Origin: Streptomyces spororaveus
GTDB lineage: Bacteria > Actinomycetota > Actinomycetes > Streptomycetales > Streptomycetaceae
Direction: 5' to 3'
NCBI RefSeq assembly: GCF_016755875.1
Contig: NZ_BNED01000005.1
Span: 7,019,501 to 7,083,500 of the forward strand
Length of the DNA stretch: 64,000 bases
Within the stretch, counting starts at the first letter, position 1. Every line of letters starts with the position of its first letter. The position numbers and the translations under genes were made by a program. The notes beneath the pieces were generated by a model. It searched no databases, was not told the DNA's origin, and was given only the letters and a program-made list of their open reading frames with translations. Positions 8,440 through 16,457 of the stretch are shown here, piece after piece.

Positions 8440-10131
8440 ATGACCCCCGAACCGACGGCCACCGCCCGCTCGCCGCGCCCGTCACTCCAGTGGTCGGACG
8501 GGGCGGTGCTCGTCGTCGACCAGCGGGCCCTGCCGCACGAGTACCGGCAGCTACGGCTGGAGACCGTCGACCAGCTGGTCGACGCCGTCCGGTCGCTCGC
8601 CGTGCGCGGCGCCCCCGCCATCGGCCTGGCCGGCGCGCTGGGCGTGGCCATGTCCGCCTTCCGGCACACCCGGACGGGCAGACTGGACGAGTCGGCCGTC
8701 CGTGCCGACGCCGCCCGGATCGCCTCCGCCCGGCCCACCGCCGTCAATCTGGCCTGGGCCGTGGAACGCGTCCTCGGCGTGCTCGGCGGCGGCGCGCAGG
8801 CTGTGCTCGACGAGGCGCTGGCCATGCTGGACGAGGACATCGCCGTCAACCGGGCCGCCATAGACCAGGCCGCCGACCTGGTGCTCTCCCTCACCCCGGA
8901 CCGCCCCCTGCGGATCCTGACGCATTGCAACACCGGACGGCTGGCCACCGCCGCCCTCGGCACCGCCCTCGGCACGATCGTCGAACTGGCCGAACGCGGC
9001 CGGGTCGAGGAGGTCCTCGTCGACGAGACCCGGCCGCTGCTCCAAGGCGCCCGGCTGACCACCTGGGAGCTGGCCGAGGCAGGCGTCCCCTACCGGCTGT
9101 GCGTGGACTCCGCCGCGCCCGCCGCGATGGCACGGGGCCTGGTCGACGTCGTCCTGGTCGGTGCCGACCGGATCGCCGTCAACGGGGACGTCGCCAACAA
9201 GATAGGCACGTACGGACTGTCGGTCGCCGCCGCCCGCCACGGCATCCCCTTCATCGTGGTCGCGCCCGAGTCCACCCGGGATCCGGCGCTTCCCGACGGC
9301 TCGGGGATCGTCATCGAAGAGCGGTCCGCACACGAAGTGACCCACGTGGCGGGCACCGCCGTCGCCCCCGCCGGGGCCGGCGCGTACAACCCCGCCTTCG
9401 ACGTCACCCCGGGCGAGCTGATCACCGCCGTGGTCACCGAAAAGGAGACCATGCGCCCGGCCGCCACCCGGCAGCGGCTCGGCACGGAACTGGCCCGTTT
9501 CTCCCGGCAGCTCTACGAACGGGGCTGGATGCCCGGCACCTCCGGGAACCTCTCGGTACGGCTGCCCGGTGAATCCGGGCACGCCCTGATCACCGCCAGC
9601 GGCCGGGACAAGGGTGACCTGACCGCCACCGACGCAGTCCTCGTAGACGCCCGGACCGGCGAGAAGACCGAGGAGAGCGCGCTGCGCGCCTCCGCCGAAA
9701 CCGCCATCCACGCCGCCGTCTACCGGGCCACCGGCGCGGGCGCCGTCATCCATGTGCACGCGCCGTACGCCACCGCCGTGGCCACCGCCACCGGCTCGGC
9801 CGACGGTCCGCGGACGGTCGAGCCGGCCGGGTGGGAGCTCCTCAAGGGGCTCGGCCTGGCCGACCCGTCCCGCGCCGCCCTGCCGGTCTTCCCCAACCAC
9901 CCCGACGTACCGAGGATCGCCGCCGAGGTGGAGGCGTACCTCAGGGCCCCGGTGCCGGACGCCGGCCCGGAGCGGATACCCGGCCTGCTGATCGCCGGGC
10001 ACGGGGTGACCGTCTGGGGCCAGGACCTGTCCCAGGCCCGCAACCGGCTCGAATGCGTCGAGTCCATCTGCCACCAGATCGTGCTCGCCGGCGCCCACGC
10101 CCCCGTCCACGCCCAAGGAGGCCTTCGATGA
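8440..10131 (+). CDS. mtnAB: Fused methylthioribose-1-phosphate isomerase / methylthioribulose-1-phosphate dehydratase (MtnA-MtnB)
   Basis: A 563-residue two-domain protein. Residues 1 to about 335 are MtnA, with LTHCNTG (Cys163) and GADR (Asp243) matching the catalytic Cys/Asp of the isomerase and the typical end ITAVVTEK. From Met338 it is MtnB, a class II aldolase-type zinc enzyme with GTSGNLSVR, HVHAPYA and GHGVTVWG. Together they convert methylthioribose-1-phosphate to methylthioribulose-1-phosphate and then to the diketo phosphate. The two halves are in frame with no stop. An AAAGGAGA sequence lies just before the in-frame ATG at 9451, so free MtnB could also be made. The gene starts with ATG after CCGGAGGA and overlaps mtnD by ATGA. 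Confidence 0.95.
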   Translation: MTPEPTATARSPRPSLQWSDGAVLVVDQRALPHEYRQLRLETVDQLVDAVRSLAVRGAPAIGLAGALGVAMSAFRHTRTGRLDESAVRADAARIASARPTAVNLAWAVERVLGVLGGGAQAVLDEALAMLDEDIAVNRAAIDQAADLVLSLTPDRPLRILTHCNTGRLATAALGTALGTIVELAERGRVEEVLVDETRPLLQGARLTTWELAEAGVPYRLCVDSAAPAAMARGLVDVVLVGADRIAVNGDVANKIGTYGLSVAAARHGIPFIVVAPESTRDPALPDGSGIVIEERSAHEVTHVAGTAVAPAGAGAYNPAFDVTPGELITAVVTEKETMRPAATRQRLGTELARFSRQLYERGWMPGTSGNLSVRLPGESGHALITASGRDKGDLTATDAVLVDARTGEKTEESALRASAETAIHAAVYRATGAGAVIHVHAPYATAVATATGSADGPRTVEPAGWELLKGLGLADPSRAALPVFPNHPDVPRIAAEVEAYLRAPVPDAGPERIPGLLIAGHGVTVWGQDLSQARNRLECVESICHQIVLAGAHAPVHAQGGLR

Positions 10132-10706
10132 CCCTGCTCCATGTGATGCCGGACGACGCGCCGGACACCGTGCTCCTGCGCACCCGCGACGCCGACGAGA
10201 TCGCCTCGGCCCTGCGCGAGCACTCCGTCGTGCTGCGCCACTGGGAGGTGCGCGGCCCGGTCTTCCCGGGCACCGACCCCGCCGAGGTACTGGAGCGCTA
10301 CCGCGCCGAGGTGGACGCGCTCTCCACCGCCGAGTCGCTGAGCCTCGTCGACATCGTTCAGCTGCACCCCGAGGACTCCGACGCCTGGCGGGAGAAGGCC
10401 GCCGCCGCACGTGTCACCTTCCTGGAGGAGCACCGGCACACCGAGAACGAGGTCCGCTTCTTCGCGCACGGTACCGGCTGCTTCTACCTCCACCTGGACG
10501 GCAAGGTGCTCGCTGTCGTGTGCGAGGCCGGTGACCTGCTGTCCGTACCGGCGGGCACCACCCACTGGTTCGACATGGGCCCGGTCCCGGAGTTCTGCGC
10601 GATCCGCTTCTTCGAACGCGAGGACGGCTGGGTCGGAGACTTCACGGGCGACCCCATCGCGCAGCGCTTCCCCCGTCTGGACGCCCTGCTGGCGGCCTCC
10701 GGATGA
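10128..10706 (+). CDS. mtnD: Acireductone dioxygenase (MtnD)
   Basis: A 192-residue cupin. It carries the acireductone dioxygenase metal-binding set: His102 and His104, then Glu108, and His146 in the second cupin motif. The 38-residue spacing from Glu to the last His matches the Klebsiella enzyme. With iron the family cleaves acireductone and O2 to 2-keto-4-methylthiobutyrate and formate. The metal in this protein cannot be read from sequence. The start overlaps the mtnAB stop (ATGA) and its stop overlaps the mtnC start, so the cassette appears tightly coupled in translation. Gene order is B-D-C rather than the order of reactions. Confidence 0.95.
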   Translation: MTLLHVMPDDAPDTVLLRTRDADEIASALREHSVVLRHWEVRGPVFPGTDPAEVLERYRAEVDALSTAESLSLVDIVQLHPEDSDAWREKAAAARVTFLEEHRHTENEVRFFAHGTGCFYLHLDGKVLAVVCEAGDLLSVPAGTTHWFDMGPVPEFCAIRFFEREDGWVGDFTGDPIAQRFPRLDALLAASG

Positions 10707-11392
10707 CCACCTTCACGGCCGGGGCGGTGGTCCTCGACATCGAGGGCACCACCGGCTCGGCCGCGCACGTCCGCGAGGTCCTCTTCCCCTACGCCCGACA
10801 GCGGATCGCCGACTGGTTTGCCGTGCACAGGGGCACGGCGCGCCACGCCGAGCTGGTCCGGGCGACCGGCGCGGCCGAGGAGTCGGATGCCGTACGCATC
10901 CTGACCGAATGGGCCGACACGGACGTCAAGGCCGCCCCGCTCAAGGCGGTCCAGGCCCTGATCTGGGCCGCGGGGTACGCCGACGGCAGCCTGCACGGGC
11001 ACGTGTACGAGGACGTGCCCGGCGCGCTCGCGGCCTGGGCCGACGCGGGAATCGGCCGCTGGGTCTACTCGTCCGGGGCCCGTCCCGCGCAGCGCGACTG
11101 GTTCTCCCACACCGCGTACGGGGACCTCACCCGCCACCTCGACGGCTACTTCGACCTGGAGAACACCGGGCCCAAGCAGGACCCGGGCTCCTACCACCGG
11201 ATCGGGCGCACTCTCGGAGTCCCGGCCGGGCAGATCCTCTTCCTCAGCGACGCGCCGGCAGAGCTGGCCGCCGCGGCCGAAGCCGGCTGGCAGACCGTAC
11301 GGGTTCACCGTCCCGAGGACCCGCCGGTCGCCGAGCCCGGCCCTCACCCCACCGTCCAGACCCTGACCGAGATCCAGGTGGTACGACCATGA
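10703..11392 (+). CDS. mtnC: 2,3-diketo-5-methylthiopentyl-1-phosphate enolase-phosphatase (MtnC)
   Basis: A 229-residue HAD-superfamily enzyme. The nucleophile loop is DIEGTTG starting at Asp12, diagnostic for the MtnC/E1 enolase-phosphatase family. YSSGARPAQRDWF and FLSDAPAEL correspond to HAD motifs II and III. It enolises and dephosphorylates the MtnB product to acireductone, the substrate of MtnD. Both ends overlap neighbouring genes by ATGA. Size is normal for the bacterial enzyme and nothing looks damaged. Confidence 0.95.
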   Translation: MTTFTAGAVVLDIEGTTGSAAHVREVLFPYARQRIADWFAVHRGTARHAELVRATGAAEESDAVRILTEWADTDVKAAPLKAVQALIWAAGYADGSLHGHVYEDVPGALAAWADAGIGRWVYSSGARPAQRDWFSHTAYGDLTRHLDGYFDLENTGPKQDPGSYHRIGRTLGVPAGQILFLSDAPAELAAAAEAGWQTVRVHRPEDPPVAEPGPHPTVQTLTEIQVVRP

Positions 11393-12234
11393 ACACGACA
11401 TCCGACTCCGCGCAGCCGGATACCCCGGCGGACATCCGGGCCGCTATCGGTGCGGAAATAGGCGTCATCGGCGGCAGCGGCTTCTACCAACTGCTCGACG
11501 GCGCCGAACAGATCAAGGTCACCACGCCGTACGGTGACCCGTCGGCGCCACTCTCGGTCGGCACGGTGGCGGGCCGCCGGGTGGCCTTCCTTCCCCGGCA
11601 TGGCCACGACCACGAGTTCCCGCCCCACGAGATCAACTACAGGGCGAACATCTGGGCCATGCGCGCCGCCGGCGTCCGTCAGATCCTCGCGCCCTGCGCG
11701 GTCGGCTCCCTCCGCCGCGAGCTGGCGCCCGGCACCATCGTCGTCCCCGACCAGCTGGTCGACCGGACCAGCGGCAGGATCCAGACGTTCTTCGACCGGG
11801 GTGCGGTGCACGTGCCGTTCGCGGACCCCTACTGCGCGCACGGCACGGCGGCGATCTCCGAGGCGGGCGGTTCCGGGGTGCGCACCGGCGGCGCCATGGT
11901 CGTCATCGAGGGCCCGCGCTTCTCCACCCGCGCGGAGTCCCAGTGGTATGCGGCCCAGGGCTGGTCCCTGGTCAACATGACGGGCGCCCCCGAAGCGGTC
12001 CTCGCCCGCGAACTGGCGGTCTGCTACACCTCGCTGGCGCTCGTCACCGATCTGGACGCGGGTCTGGACGCCGACGAGAGCGTCTCCCAGGACGAAGTCT
12101 TCAAGGTTTTCGCCGCCAACATCGAGCGGCTTCGCGAAATCGTCCTGAAGACCGTGGAACTCCTGCCGGCCGAGCGCACCTGCCGCTGCGCCCAGACGCT
12201 CGACGGGATCCGCCTCCCCTTTGAACTACCGTAG
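11389..12234 (+). CDS. mtnP: 5'-methylthioadenosine phosphorylase (MtnP)
   Basis: A 281-residue trimeric-type purine nucleoside phosphorylase. Conserved blocks are IGVIGGSGFY at the N-terminus, RHG in the phosphate loop, EGPRFSTRAES and the MTA-recognising NMTG. It would split MTA with phosphate into adenine and methylthioribose-1-phosphate, the entry step for MtnA. The start overlaps mtnC by ATGA. The first 25 residues are a polar extension before the conserved core. It is the last salvage gene. A dedicated transaminase (MtnE) is not in the window, so a general aminotransferase probably finishes methionine. Confidence 0.94.
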   Translation: MNTTSDSAQPDTPADIRAAIGAEIGVIGGSGFYQLLDGAEQIKVTTPYGDPSAPLSVGTVAGRRVAFLPRHGHDHEFPPHEINYRANIWAMRAAGVRQILAPCAVGSLRRELAPGTIVVPDQLVDRTSGRIQTFFDRGAVHVPFADPYCAHGTAAISEAGGSGVRTGGAMVVIEGPRFSTRAESQWYAAQGWSLVNMTGAPEAVLARELAVCYTSLALVTDLDAGLDADESVSQDEVFKVFAANIERLREIVLKTVELLPAERTCRCAQTLDGIRLPFELP

Positions 12235-12273
12235 CCCCACAGACTTTTGGACGATTCGGAACAGAGCGAGCAG

Positions 12274-12627
12274 ATGAGCGACGACACCACCCCCAAGCCC
12301 CAGACGGACCCGGCCCACTTCTTCTCCACCGACATCCGGGTCGGCCGCATCCTGACGGTCGAGGAGTTCCCGGCGGCTCGAAAGCCTGCCTACAAGATCA
12401 CGGCGGACTTCGGCCCGGCCGGCGTGCTGGCCACCAGTGCCCAGGTCACCAACTACAGTCCCGCGGAACTCAAGGACCGTCTGGTCATCGGCGTGATCAA
12501 CCTGGGGAAGAAGCGGATCGCCGGTTTCACCAGCGAGTTCCTGATCCTCGGCTCATACGACGAGGAGGGCGCGGTCCACCTGCTGTCGCCGGAGCCGGTG
12601 GCCGCGCCGGGCCATGTCATCGGCTGA
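12274..12627 (+). CDS. csaA: CsaA-type tRNA-binding domain protein
   Basis: A 117-residue single OB-fold protein. DIRVGRI, FPAARKPAYK, SSAQ-like TSAQVTNYS and IAGFTSEFLILG match the CsaA family, a stand-alone version of the tRNA-binding domain of PheT and MetRS beta chains, with reported chaperone-like activity. ATG 12274 gives the usual family length; an upstream TTG at 12247 would add nine residues. It follows mtnP by 39 nt and may share its transcript. A role in the peptide pathway is not evident, and it may be a chance neighbour at the cluster edge. Confidence 0.85.
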   Translation: MSDDTTPKPQTDPAHFFSTDIRVGRILTVEEFPAARKPAYKITADFGPAGVLATSAQVTNYSPAELKDRLVIGVINLGKKRIAGFTSEFLILGSYDEEGAVHLLSPEPVAAPGHVIG

Positions 12628-12945
12628 CGCGCTGCCGGAGCCGCTGCCGACGGGCCTGCCGGACGTCCACCTTGCCCCGGTGGCCCCCGGGCTGGCGCAC
12701 GCGGAGCGCCACGCGGGGATCCTGAAGCGGCGGAGCGGGCCCGGCCGGCCCGCTTCGCCGCCGCGGCGGACCGCGACCGATACCTGACCGCGCACGTGGC
12801 GCTGCGGATCCTGCCGGGCGAACGGCTCGGGGAGCGCCCCGAAGACGTACCCGTCACCCACGCCGCGTGCGTCGGCTGCGGCGGCCCCCGCGGCCGGCCG
12901 GTGGTCCCGGCCGACCCGGTCCACCTCGGCGCCGGCCTCCAGACC
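12614..12945 (+). pseudogene. Decayed Sfp-type 4'-phosphopantetheinyl transferase
   Basis: Two reading frames join into the N-terminal half of an Sfp-type phosphopantetheinyl transferase. The first frame, from ATG 12614, runs PDVHLAPVAPGLAHAERH and terminates near 12786. From about 12733 a second frame reads ERARPARFAAAADRDRYLTA, then PVTHAACVGCGGPRGRPVVP and ADPVHL, the conserved beginning of the family. After DPVHL similarity stops: the SLSHS segment and the catalytic DxE and WxxKEA blocks are absent. A frameshift plus truncation therefore makes it non-functional. Such enzymes activate NRPS carrier domains, so this cluster must use a transferase encoded elsewhere. The remnant probably marks the old right border of the cluster. 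Confidence 0.82.
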
Positions 12946-13362
12946 GACCCCACCACCCTCCTCCTGGGGACGGCCCCCACCCCGCGCGCCCACCCGGCCT
13001 GGCATCTCACCCCGATCCCGACCCCCTCCCGCTCCATGGAGGGCTGGAGCAGGATCCGGACCGATAGGCCAGGGCAGCGGCTTCCGACCTCAGGGTGGCG
13101 TGTCGATTGCCCAGGCGTCGACACCGGCCCGGGCTGTCCGTCTGTCAGACCTGACGCCGTCAGCGCGCCCGGAATCCCGGTGGGTTGCGACGATCACGAC
13201 ACCTACCCTGGCCGGGGATCCCCCCGATACCCGGTGGGGAGCGGGACACTGACGGAAACTCCCCAGATTCTCCCCAGGGCCCGAGGCTGCCAAGCCGAAG
13301 GGACACGCAGGAGGAGAGTGTTCCTTTGAACGCAAGGCTGAATGAACGGATACCCTGGGAAA
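12946..13362. other. Intergenic region without recognised gene
   Basis: About 417 bp between the phosphopantetheinyl transferase remnant and the HipA-like gene. The frame of the remnant stays open to about 13329 but has lost family similarity and looks like decayed sequence. The rightmost part must contain the promoter of the HipA-like gene, but no clear -35/-10 pair was found. Confidence 0.5.
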
Positions 13363-14211
13363 ATGCTTACAGAAGTGGCGGCGACTCGCTATGTCACTCC
13401 CTTGAGGGAGGGTGGATCGCTCCCCGGAATCGTCGAGGCCGACGACCTGGGTACCTACGTCATGAAGTTCACCGGAGCCGGCCAGGGCCGCAAGACCCTG
13501 GTCGCCGAGGTCATCTGCGGCCGGCTGGCCCAGCGGCTGGGGCTGCGCGTCCCGCGGCTGGTGCAGATGCAGCTCGACCCCGTCATCGGGCTTGGCGAGC
13601 CCGACCAGGAGGTCCAGGAGCTGCTCAAGGCCAGCGGCGGGCTCAACCTCGGCATGGACTACCTGCCCGGCTCGATCGGCTTCGATCCGCTGGCGTACCA
13701 GGTGGACCCGGTCGAGGCGGGCCGCGTCATCTGGTTCGACGCCCTCGTCAACAACGTCGACCGCTCGTGGCGCAACCCGAACATGCTCGTCTGGCACGGC
13801 GACCTCTGGCTCATCGACCACGGCGCCACCATGATCTGGCACCACAACTGGCCCACCGCCACGGCGGCGGCCGCCAAGCCCTACAACGCCTCCGACCACG
13901 TACTGGCCCCGGTCGGCCCGGACATCGCCGCCGCGGCCGCCGCGCTCGCGCCGCTGGTGACCGAGGAACTGCTGGTGGAGGTCGCGGCCGACGTCCCCGA
14001 CGCATGGCTGGTCGACGAGCCGGGCTTCGACTCCACCGACGCGCTGCGCCGCGCCTATGTGGAGGCGCTGCTGCCGCGCGCGGCCACGATCCACGAGAGG
14101 ATCTCGCTGGAGATCGAGGTGAAGGTGCCCGCCGGTCCCCCCGGCTGGCTCACCGACCACCTGCCGGAATGGCCCCACAAGACCCACAAGAAGAAGAGCG
14201 GCAGCGAGTGA
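13363..14211 (+). CDS. HipA-like kinase family protein
   Basis: A 282-residue protein of the small HipA-like group common in Streptomyces. The kinase core is visible: VMKFTGAGQGRKTL in the nucleotide-binding lobe, NNVDRSWRNPNML as the catalytic loop (N-x-D with downstream Asn) and LIDHGA as the metal-binding Asp motif. ATG 13363 places the start right before the conserved MLTEVAATRYV. ATG 13342 is in frame and would add seven residues. Its stop overlaps the DUF3037 gene start (GTGA), and the pair looks co-translated. Full HipA toxins are longer (about 440 residues) and paired with HipB, which is absent, so a toxin role is not established. Confidence 0.85.
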   Translation: MLTEVAATRYVTPLREGGSLPGIVEADDLGTYVMKFTGAGQGRKTLVAEVICGRLAQRLGLRVPRLVQMQLDPVIGLGEPDQEVQELLKASGGLNLGMDYLPGSIGFDPLAYQVDPVEAGRVIWFDALVNNVDRSWRNPNMLVWHGDLWLIDHGATMIWHHNWPTATAAAAKPYNASDHVLAPVGPDIAAAAAALAPLVTEELLVEVAADVPDAWLVDEPGFDSTDALRRAYVEALLPRAATIHERISLEIEVKVPAGPPGWLTDHLPEWPHKTHKKKSGSE

Positions 14212-14591
14212 CCAAGCGGGACGTGTTCGAGTACGCGCTGGTGCGTGTGGTGCCCCGGATGGAACGGGGCGAGTGCTTCAACGCCGGCGTGATCGTCTAC
14301 TGCCGGGCGCACACGTACGTCGCCGCGCGCACCCACCTCGACGAGGCGAAGCTCCTCGCGCTGGACCCCGGGGCCGACGTGGCCGGGGTACGGGCCGCCC
14401 TGCGCGGCGTCGAGGGCGTGTGCGGCGGCGGCGCCGGGGCGGGGCAGGCGGCGGGTGACGACGCGGGGCGGCGGTTCCGCTGGCTGATCGCACCGCGGAG
14501 CACCGTCGTGCAGCCGGGTCCGGTGCACACCGGCCTGACGGCCGATCCGGCGGCGGAGGTGGAGCGACTGCTGGACCTGCTGGTGCGCTGA
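14208..14591 (+). CDS. DUF3037 family protein
   Basis: A 127-residue protein beginning KRDVFEYALVRVVPRMERGE and continuing with FNAGVIVYC, the signature of DUF3037. GTG 14208 overlaps the kinase-like gene stop by four bases. A glycine/alanine-rich loop (about residues 70-85) interrupts the domain. The family has no established biochemical activity known to me. Its coupling with the HipA-like gene implies a joint function, possibly modulator and kinase. Confidence 0.85.
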   Translation: MTKRDVFEYALVRVVPRMERGECFNAGVIVYCRAHTYVAARTHLDEAKLLALDPGADVAGVRAALRGVEGVCGGGAGAGQAAGDDAGRRFRWLIAPRSTVVQPGPVHTGLTADPAAEVERLLDLLVR

Positions 14592-14653
14592 GCGGCGCGG
14601 TGCCGCCGCGGGGTCGGCGCGGTGCCGGTGCGGCGGGGCGGCACCGCATGGCG

Positions 14654-14682
14654 TTGACACCGGGTGCCAGGGCTCCTAGCGT
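14654..14682 (+). promoter_or_regulatory. Probable HrdB-type promoter for the short-chain dehydrogenase gene
   Basis: TTGACA (14654-14659) is followed after exactly 17 bp by TAGCGT (14677-14682), a common strong Streptomyces vegetative promoter form. It lies 72 bp upstream of the ATG at 14754 and downstream of the DUF3037 stop, so the dehydrogenase pair probably starts its own transcript here. Confidence 0.75.
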
Positions 14683-14753
14683 CTCCTCAGCTGAAGCTAC
14701 TAAGCGGTTGCTCACCTCTGGGCGGCCGCCTCTCAAGGGCGAGGAGATCCAGC

Positions 14754-15515
14754 ATGTCCACCACCGAGCAGCGCGTCGCGATCGTGACCGGAGGGGCCCG
14801 GGGCATCGGCGCGGCCACCGCCGTACGCCTGGCCGCCGAGGGCCGGGCCGTCGCCGTACTCGACCTCGACGAGGCGGCCTGCAAGGACACCGTGGAGGCC
14901 ATCACGGCGGCCGGCGGCAAGGCCCTCGCGGTCGGCTGCGACGTCTCCGACGGCGCGCAGGTGGAGGCGGCCGTCGCGCGCGTCGCGAGCGAGCTCGGCG
15001 CCCCGACGATCCTGGTCAACAACGCGGGTGTGCTGCGCGACAACCTGCTGTTCAAGATGACCGAGACCGACTGGGACACCGTCATGAACGTGCACCTGCG
15101 CGGTGCCTTCCTGATGTCCAAGGCCTGTCAGAAGTACATGGTGGAGGCCAAGTTCGGCCGCATCGTGAACCTCTCCAGCAGCTCGGCACTCGGCAACCGC
15201 GGCCAGGTCAACTACTCCGCCGCCAAGGCCGGTCTGCAGGGCTTCACGAAGACCCTGGCCATCGAGCTCGGCAAGTTCGGCGTCACCGCCAACGCCGTAG
15301 CCCCCGGCTTCATCGTCACCGAGATGACCGCCCAGACGGCCGCCCGCGTCGGTATGGGCTTCGAGGACTTCCAGGCGGCCGCCGCCACCCAGATCCCGGT
15401 CCAGCGCGTCGGCCGTCCGGACGACATCGCCAACGCCATCGCCTTCTTCACGGGGGAGGCCGCGGGCTTCGTCTCCGGTCAGGTCATGTACGTGGCCGGC
15501 GGCCCGCTCAGCTGA
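14754..15515 (+). CDS. Short-chain dehydrogenase/reductase, FabG-like
   Basis: A 253-residue classical SDR. The cofactor motif TGGARGIG is near residue 12, NNAG follows, and the catalytic Ser/Tyr/Lys set is in NLSSSSAL and YSAAKAG. The Asp after beta-2 (LDLDEA) suggests NAD(H). The C-terminal VSGQVMYVAGGPLS is typical of 3-oxoacyl-ACP reductase-like proteins. ATG 14754 is preceded by GGCGAGGAG. A second SDR follows 28 nt later, so the two are probably one operon. The substrate is unknown; a beta-oxidation or fatty-acid type reaction is a guess. Confidence 0.92.
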   Translation: MSTTEQRVAIVTGGARGIGAATAVRLAAEGRAVAVLDLDEAACKDTVEAITAAGGKALAVGCDVSDGAQVEAAVARVASELGAPTILVNNAGVLRDNLLFKMTETDWDTVMNVHLRGAFLMSKACQKYMVEAKFGRIVNLSSSSALGNRGQVNYSAAKAGLQGFTKTLAIELGKFGVTANAVAPGFIVTEMTAQTAARVGMGFEDFQAAAATQIPVQRVGRPDDIANAIAFFTGEAAGFVSGQVMYVAGGPLS

Positions 15516-15543
15516 CGACCCCACGACAGACAGGGCGTACGAC

Positions 15544-16305
15544 ATGACGTACAGCGGTAGCGACAGCGGCAAGGTCGCACTGATCACCGGGGCGAGCCGG
15601 GGCATCGGCTACGGCATCGCCGAGGCGCTGGTCGCCCGCGGCGACCGGGTCTGCATCACCGGCCGCAACGAGGAGACCCTCAAGGAGGCCGTCGAGCGGC
15701 TCGGCGCGGACCGGGTGATCGGTGTCGCGGGGAAGGCGCACGACGAGGCCCACCAGGCCCTCGCCGTGGAGCGCACGATGGAAGCCTTCGGCCGCGTCGA
15801 CTTCCTGGTGAACAACGCGGGCACCAATCCCGTCTTCGGGCCGATGGCGGACCTGGACCTCGGGGTCGCGCGGAAGGTCTTCGAGACCAATGTGATCTCG
15901 GCGCTCGGCTTCGCCCAGCGGACCTGGCACGCCTGGCAGAAGGGCAACGGCGGCGCGATCGTGAACATCGCCTCCATCGCCGGGGTCTCCGCCTCGCCCT
16001 TCATCGGCGCGTACGGGATGAGCAAGGCCGCCATGGTCAACCTCACCCTCCAGCTCGCCCATGAGATGGCGCCCGGGGTCCGGGTCAACGCGATCGCCCC
16101 CGCGGTGGTCAAGACGAAGTTCGCGCAGGCGCTCTACGAGGGCCGGGAGCAGGAGGCGGCGGCGGCCTACCCGCTCGGCCGGCTCGGGCTGCCGGAGGAC
16201 ATCGGCGGGGCAGCGGCGTTCCTCACATCTGCACAAGCGGAATGGATCACTGGGCAAACTCTCGTCGTCGACGGAGGAATGTTCCTCAATGCCGGGGTCC
16301 ACTGA
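15544..16305 (+). CDS. Short-chain dehydrogenase/reductase
   Basis: A 253-residue SDR with TGASRGIG, NNAGTN, the active-site serines in NIASIAG, and YGMSKAA carrying Tyr and Lys. TGRN after beta-2 (an Arg) suggests NADP(H) preference, unlike its upstream neighbour. It starts with ATG at 15544, 28 nt after the first SDR. Overall it resembles generic 3-oxoacyl reductases. A long hairpin at 16377-16410 lies downstream and could end the transcript. Confidence 0.92.
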   Translation: MTYSGSDSGKVALITGASRGIGYGIAEALVARGDRVCITGRNEETLKEAVERLGADRVIGVAGKAHDEAHQALAVERTMEAFGRVDFLVNNAGTNPVFGPMADLDLGVARKVFETNVISALGFAQRTWHAWQKGNGGAIVNIASIAGVSASPFIGAYGMSKAAMVNLTLQLAHEMAPGVRVNAIAPAVVKTKFAQALYEGREQEAAAAYPLGRLGLPEDIGGAAAFLTSAQAEWITGQTLVVDGGMFLNAGVH

Positions 16306-16344
16306 CCGATAATCGGACATATTTGCCTCCGAAAGAGAGGTAAA

Positions 16345-16361
16345 TGCATACCGAATATGCA
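16345..16361. repeat. Small perfect inverted repeat TGCATA-N5-TATGCA
   Basis: A 6-bp arm inverted repeat in an unusually AT-rich patch upstream of the solute-binding protein gene. It could be an operator half-site pair. No regulator is adjacent. Confidence 0.35.
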
Positions 16362-16376
16362 CGGAACCGGTCAAGT

Positions 16377-16410
16377 GCCTCACGAAACCAACCCATTGGT
16401 TTCGTGGGGC
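16377..16410. terminator. Long hairpin between SDR gene and solute-binding protein gene
   Basis: CACGAAACCAA (16381-16391) and TTGGTTTCGTG (16396-16406) pair perfectly across a CCCA loop. Four flanking pairs, including one T-G, extend the stem to 15 bp. It lies 72 nt after the SDR stop and 48 nt before the GTG of the binding protein. It may be a terminator for the SDR pair or an operator of the transporter gene. No U-tract follows, which is usual in Streptomyces. Confidence 0.55.
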
Positions 16411-16457
16411 ACTGCGGTAGGGTCTGCCGCACCCCTGGCTGATCGAGGAGCGTGCAC

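Noticed and set aside
6141..9062. 973-codon minus-strand frame opposite ccr, the methyltransferase-like gene and mtnAB
   Set aside because: Low-complexity Gly/Val/Asp translation without motifs, opposite three clearly coding genes.
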